Of a stretch of 64,000 bases of DNA, positions 60,232 through 64,000 are shown one piece after another. The position numbers and the translations under genes are program-made. Numbering within the stretch: the stretch's first letter is position 1; each line of letters begins with the position of its first letter. Below the pieces are notes generated by a model. It had not been told where the DNA came from, did not search any database, and worked only from the letters and a program-made list of their open reading frames with translations. The stretch is from Ahaetulla prasina (taxonomy: Eukaryota; Chordata; Lepidosauria; Squamata; Colubridae), in the NCBI RefSeq assembly GCF_028640845.1, contig NC_080541.1, positions 141,945,464 to 142,009,463 on the forward strand, written 5' to 3'.

Positions 60232-60279
60232 GTTAGAAGATATGAAAACACATGTCAGATCCATATCCCAGCCTTTCAG
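60232..60279 (+). CDS. CDC14A: CDC14A exon 13 (short)
   Basis: 48 bp; completes R420 and encodes L421-F435 plus part of R436: LEDMKTHVRSISQPF. It matches the short exon of mammalian CDC14A that ends SQPFR. Acceptor TTTTTAG, donor GTATTT. The phase fits both neighbours. Confidence 0.88.
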
Positions 60280-61382
60280 GTATTTGTTTGGATTGTTTAG
60301 AAAGAAGCAATTTCATTTGCGGAAGCCTTCTGAATTTTTGCTGTTGTGATAGTAATTACAAATATTACTAAATAGTAACAGTGCTGTGATTGAATGTAAA
60401 AGCTGCTCTCTGTGTTAAAGCTGTAGATCAAAGAATGCTTTTGGAGTTCATTTAATAATAAGGTTGTGAAATAGCAAACATTGACATCCAAGATCCCATG
60501 CAACCTTCCTTGTGGATAAACTGGGTCCATACAAGTATAGCACACGAGGACACGTGTCTATTGTCTGTTGTTCTTTGAAACTTCAGTGGGCAAAAATTAA
60601 ATTTTGGAAAGCTGTTTAACATTCAGCTTCATGGTTTGATATGTAATTCTACATAGATATAACCATACTAATATTTAAAGCAAATAGAACTATCTCATTA
60701 AAGCCTGATTCGTGTATCGCAGTATAGTAGCACTGATACATGTCCATGGAACAAGTTACCTATTGAAGCTGTATGGGACTTTGGATTCAGTTCCAAAAAA
60801 GTGCTTCAGAGGAAGCAGATTTGTATTGTCTGTCATTTACCTGCAGCCCTTTAGAGCTCTTTTCCTGAAAACTATTGGCAGCAATTTAAAAACTAAACAT
60901 TGTGAGGGAGGCGGAGAGAGAGAGAGAGAGAGCTTGTTCACTGCTTGAAATTTCTATCTAAAGGTTCATATATAGTTTTCTTCGAATTTGAAATACTTTT
61001 TCAGTCATATTCTTCTTTAGAGACACTCCTGAATTACGTCAAAATTTTATTTGCAGTCCAAGACCAAACACAACCCTTGAAAAGTACCCAAAGGATGGGA
61101 GATCCTTTGGCATAATGTTCTGATTCACACATAGAACTGTGCTCGTAGAATAAAATACTTTCCTGTTCCTCCATAAGGTTTTATTGTGTCCAGACAGCCT
61201 GAGATCCCGGTTGTAGAAGACATAATTCATCACATGCAAACCCTGAGGAAGTTTTAATCTTATTTATTTAGGTAAAGATTTATATTCAGAGATCCTGGTA
61301 TGAAAACTAAATGAAGGATAGAAAAGTGAATATTCTACCAATCGTATGAACATACTTTTGCTTCCTCTTGGTGTACTTTCAG

Positions 61383-61511
61383 ATTGAATACAGCAGCTTT
61401 CTCTCAAGGGTCCATATCTCCTTTGAAGGCCACCAAAGTTATGGTTTCGACATCACCCACAGCAAAGAGAATAAATAGACATGCTCCATCCTCAGTTCCA
61501 AATTTTAAAAG
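61383..61511 (+). CDS. CDC14A: CDC14A exon 14
   Basis: Completes R436 and encodes L437-K478 plus two bases of S479. It is Ser/Thr-rich with several S/T-P sites (SISPLK, STSPTAKRINR), as expected for the disordered C-terminal tail. TAKRINR is kept from mammalian CDC14A. Acceptor TTTCAG, donor GTATTT. Confidence 0.9.
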
Positions 61512-62120
61512 GTATTTTTTACTCTGCTATGTCTTTTATCTTTTGGGAAGAGGGAGTGTAGGAACAAATACTGTATTTTTCATTTGCAATTGGGGTTTCT
61601 TATGTAAGAAATCTAAGATATTCTGAATGTCTTTGATGTAACTTTAAATACTTGCTTCTGATACCTTAGTTTGACTATAAGTGGCTATGAGCACTAATAA
61701 AATTACATTCATATCATCCCATTGATCTCATATTAAAAGACATATTAAAATGCATGTTTTTCAAAATAATTTCTCCCATACTGGCCTATGCCAGCTTATA
61801 GAAACCAAAAGGAAACTCCCTTTAAATAACAAATGTTAGTAATAACCAACAAGAAAAATGTTGCATAAAGTTCACTGGAAATTACATCTATGTATTTCTT
61901 CAAAGCACTGCAATTATTTTGCAACTGTTCTTTATCCTAAAATGTTCCCAATGGTTTCCTCATAATTTACCAAAAGAATTAAGCTGTATGTTGCCACCAT
62001 TTAATATTGAGAAAGTGATTTTTTTTTCCTCCAAGTGCCTTTTAAAGCATGTCTTGCATTGAACATCACCTGTGCGTACATTTTGTGTGTCTTTTTACCC
62101 CACGTGTGTTTTCCATTCAG

Positions 62121-62514
62121 CTTTTCCATAAACTCCAGGTTAGCCAGTTCTCTAGGGAACCTGCATGCTGCTTCAGATGATGCTGAGAGCAAACTGACAT
62201 TATCATCCTCTAGGACAGGTTATTCTGTAAGCGAACTCTCCAGTCATTTGAATGGCAGTGCACTGTTGCCTGCCGGAAATTATCATGAGCTGAACAACAA
62301 CCTGTACAACAGGAGAGGCAATAGCACTACCAACCTCAACAACTATGTCAATTCTCCCAACGTCCTGGCAGAGGAGTACAACACCTTCAGATCTTTTACG
62401 GGGCTCGCTGCTTCTTCAGCAAGATACCTGAGTCGATCAATTCCTGTAAGTTCACAGTTCAGCAGCCCTTTCAGAGACCTTATAGAACTTCCCTTCAACC
62501 AAAACTTTCTCTAA
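62121..62514 (+). CDS. CDC14A: CDC14A exon 15, with read-through stop
   Basis: Completes S479, then FSINSRLASSLGNLHAASDD and a Ser/Asn-rich tail through SSARYLSRSIP (P587). The conserved FSINSRLASSLGNL start anchors it. A strong donor, CCT/GTAAGT, at 62446 lies where mammalian CDC14A continues into its terminal exon; used, it would end coding in this exon at 62445 in phase 0. If not used, reading continues 22 codons to TAA at 62512-62514. No matching terminal exon was found to the window end. Confidence 0.9.
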
Positions 62515-62740
62515 AGTTTCTAACAATTCTTAGACCTTCCTTTCTGGTCTTTTTCTCATTCTCATGATCTCTTCTTCTTGCGCAAGTAGTATCTTACTGT
62601 CTCAATCAAAACAAGTCAGCTACTTTTTGTTGTGGTTTTTTTGTCACTTTGAGGGAAAAAAGATAATTGTTTCACGCTCTAATTTTTGTAATGTCTTCCG
62701 TGAGCGCACCTATCTTTTTATATCCATTTTAATTCATTGT

Positions 62741-62746
62741 AATAAA
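62741..62746 (+). promoter_or_regulatory. Candidate polyadenylation signal AATAAA
   Basis: An AATAAA hexamer 227 bp after the read-through stop of exon 15. It could serve a short CDC14A isoform that does not use the donor at 62446. Such hexamers are common in AT-rich DNA, so this is only a candidate. Confidence 0.3.
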
Positions 62747-62878
62747 ATGCTGAAAGTGTCAGATGTTCATATCAGTACACGGGGTTCTTTTTACGTTTTT
62801 TAAGATACATACAAAGAGCATGGAGAGATTCAATAGGATTTTGAGTTGTCCAAGTTAGAAGAATCAATTACATTTATA

Positions 62879-63125
62879 TAGGTAGTTTTTAGTTGATAAC
62901 CACTCATTCAGTGACCATTCGAAGTCGTGACAATGCTGAACAAGTTGTACTTATAATCAGTCCTCAAAATTCAAAGTCCCAGCTATTATACCATGCCTAG
63001 CATCCAGGGTTGCAAAACAGGCATTTGGCAACCGGCTTATATGTTGGTTGCAGCATCCTGCTATCATGTGATCACCATTGTAACCTTCGCTTCTGGTTTC
63101 CCATAAGTAAAAGTCACTGGGGAAG
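62879..63125. mobile_element. Miniature transposon of the 58818 family, partial
   Basis: AGTTGATAACCACTCATTCA, CATCCTGCTATCATGTGATC; runs up to the hAT-type element at 63134 that may have interrupted it. Confidence 0.5.
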
Positions 63126-63133
63126 CCTGAAGG

Positions 63134-63391
63134 CAGGAGTGAAATGCTCCCTGTTTGGACCAGATCGCGCAATCCGGTAGCGGTCTTGGCTGGTAGTTCG
63201 GAGAACCGGTAGCAATTGCAGTGCGAGACTCCGCCCACCCACCCGGCTGTCGTTTTGAATGTGTTTTGAAAAGAAAAGAGTTGCGCATGCACAGAGGGTG
63301 TGTACGCGCACGTGGCATGGGTGAAGTGAGAGTGCGTGCATGGCGCGTGCACTTTCGAACCGGTAAGGAAGGTAAGTAGATTTCACCCCTG
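63134..63391 (+). mobile_element. hAT-type miniature transposon
   Basis: 258 bp, left end CAGGAGTGAAATGCTCC, right end GTAGATTTCACCCCTG, flanked by CCTGAAGG (63126-63133) and CCTGGAGG (63392-63399). Related to 34483-34673. Confidence 0.8.
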
Positions 63392-63399
63392 CCTGGAGG

Positions 63400-64000
63400 G
63401 AAGGTTGAAAGTTGCTTCTGCTCCTCTTATCCTGGGGAGCCGTTTACTGAATGTGAGATCCCAGAGATCTCATACTCCATAGTGTACTTGTACTGCAGCA
63501 TGACCTCATGGAATGACTTCATGCATTGTTTTAGCTTTAGGAGCTATCCAGGCCCTGCAATTCGGTGGTTATAGGAAGAAATACTCAGAAGCTATCTGAA
63601 TGGTATACATATAATCTATCTACCCTTAAGCTCTTAGAGCAGAGCAATGGAGATGTTACACTATGTTATGACCCCAAGTGTGGGATTTTACATGATGTCA
63701 CCTCTCTTGGAGGGAGGGAAAATTTGTCTACTTTTATGCAGTGTGTATCCTATGCGGTGTTGTCAGTTGTCTTGACCACCAGGAGGCACCATGTGACCAG
63801 TTTTGTCCTTATTTACACCTTTCTGCTCAGAGAGCTTAAAGAGATGGAATGTACCATTCTGGTTGTTTTTATAATACATGTCTGCAGCACAGTACATAAA
63901 ATGTCAGTTATTTTCGGGAGATAAGAGCATGTTAAAAAATAGAAAGTCCTTCATAACTTAGATTGCAATTTATTTTGTTAGAATATTACACAGTAAGAGA
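63400..64000. other. Downstream or terminal-intron DNA
   Basis: A 119-codon plus frame at 63565-63924 has no recognisable domain and no splice or conservation support. Nothing resembling the short CDC14A terminal exon was found. Confidence 0.35.

Noticed and set aside
63565..63924. 119-codon plus-strand ORF
   Set aside because: No recognised domain and no conserved wording; likely chance in intron or downstream DNA.

Overview
This is a vertebrate nuclear DNA window, almost certainly from a squamate reptile and probably a snake. The evidence is long AT-rich introns packed with CR1-type LINE 3' ends, a BovB-like LINE tail, tRNA-derived SINEs with an ACCTTT tail, Penelope-like terminal repeats, hAT-type miniature transposons with 8-bp target duplications, and many microsatellites. 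No prokaryotic gene organisation, CRISPR array or convincing tRNA/rRNA gene was seen.

The only cellular gene I can support is CDC14A on the + strand. It encodes a dual-specificity (tyrosine-phosphatase fold) protein phosphatase. Fifteen coding exons are recognisable, from a CpG-rich first exon (start codon at 7799) to 62121-62514. All the splice phases I checked join in frame. The catalytic loop HCKAGLGRTG is split between exon 9 and exon 10; with the chosen start the nucleophile is Cys282 and the general-acid candidate is Asp255. A terminal exon used by the canonical isoform appears to lie beyond the window, because exon 15 contains a strong internal donor at 62446.

Layout: 1-7100 is upstream intergenic DNA with a three-copy ~600-bp tandem repeat, a Penelope-like insertion and nested LINE/hAT fragments. 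7100-8060 is the CpG island with exon 1. 8464-8554 is exon 2. Then come long repeat-filled introns with exons 3 (23.8 kb), 4 (28.5 kb), 5 (35.6 kb), 6 (47.0 kb) and 7 (48.1 kb). Exons 8 and 9 (49.2-49.9 kb) are followed by an almost perfect second copy of both exons (50.5-51.2 kb) inside a ~1.31-kb tandem duplication. Exons 10-15 follow (53.7-62.5 kb), then downstream sequence.

The most notable observations are: (1) the tandem duplication of the two exons carrying the phosphatase general acid and catalytic cysteine, where using all four exons would shift the frame; (2) Penelope-like inverted repeats at 33.4-33.65 kb that keep a hammerhead-ribozyme core on both strands, plus decayed relatives at 1.9, 14.2, 24.3, 49.5 and 50.8 kb; (3) a triplicated segment upstream whose later copies begin with the inverted terminus of the Penelope-like repeat; and (4) a Ty3/gypsy-type remnant with a chromodomain lying between LTR-like segments in mixed orientation. 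All calls come from reading the sequence; nothing was searched or computed.
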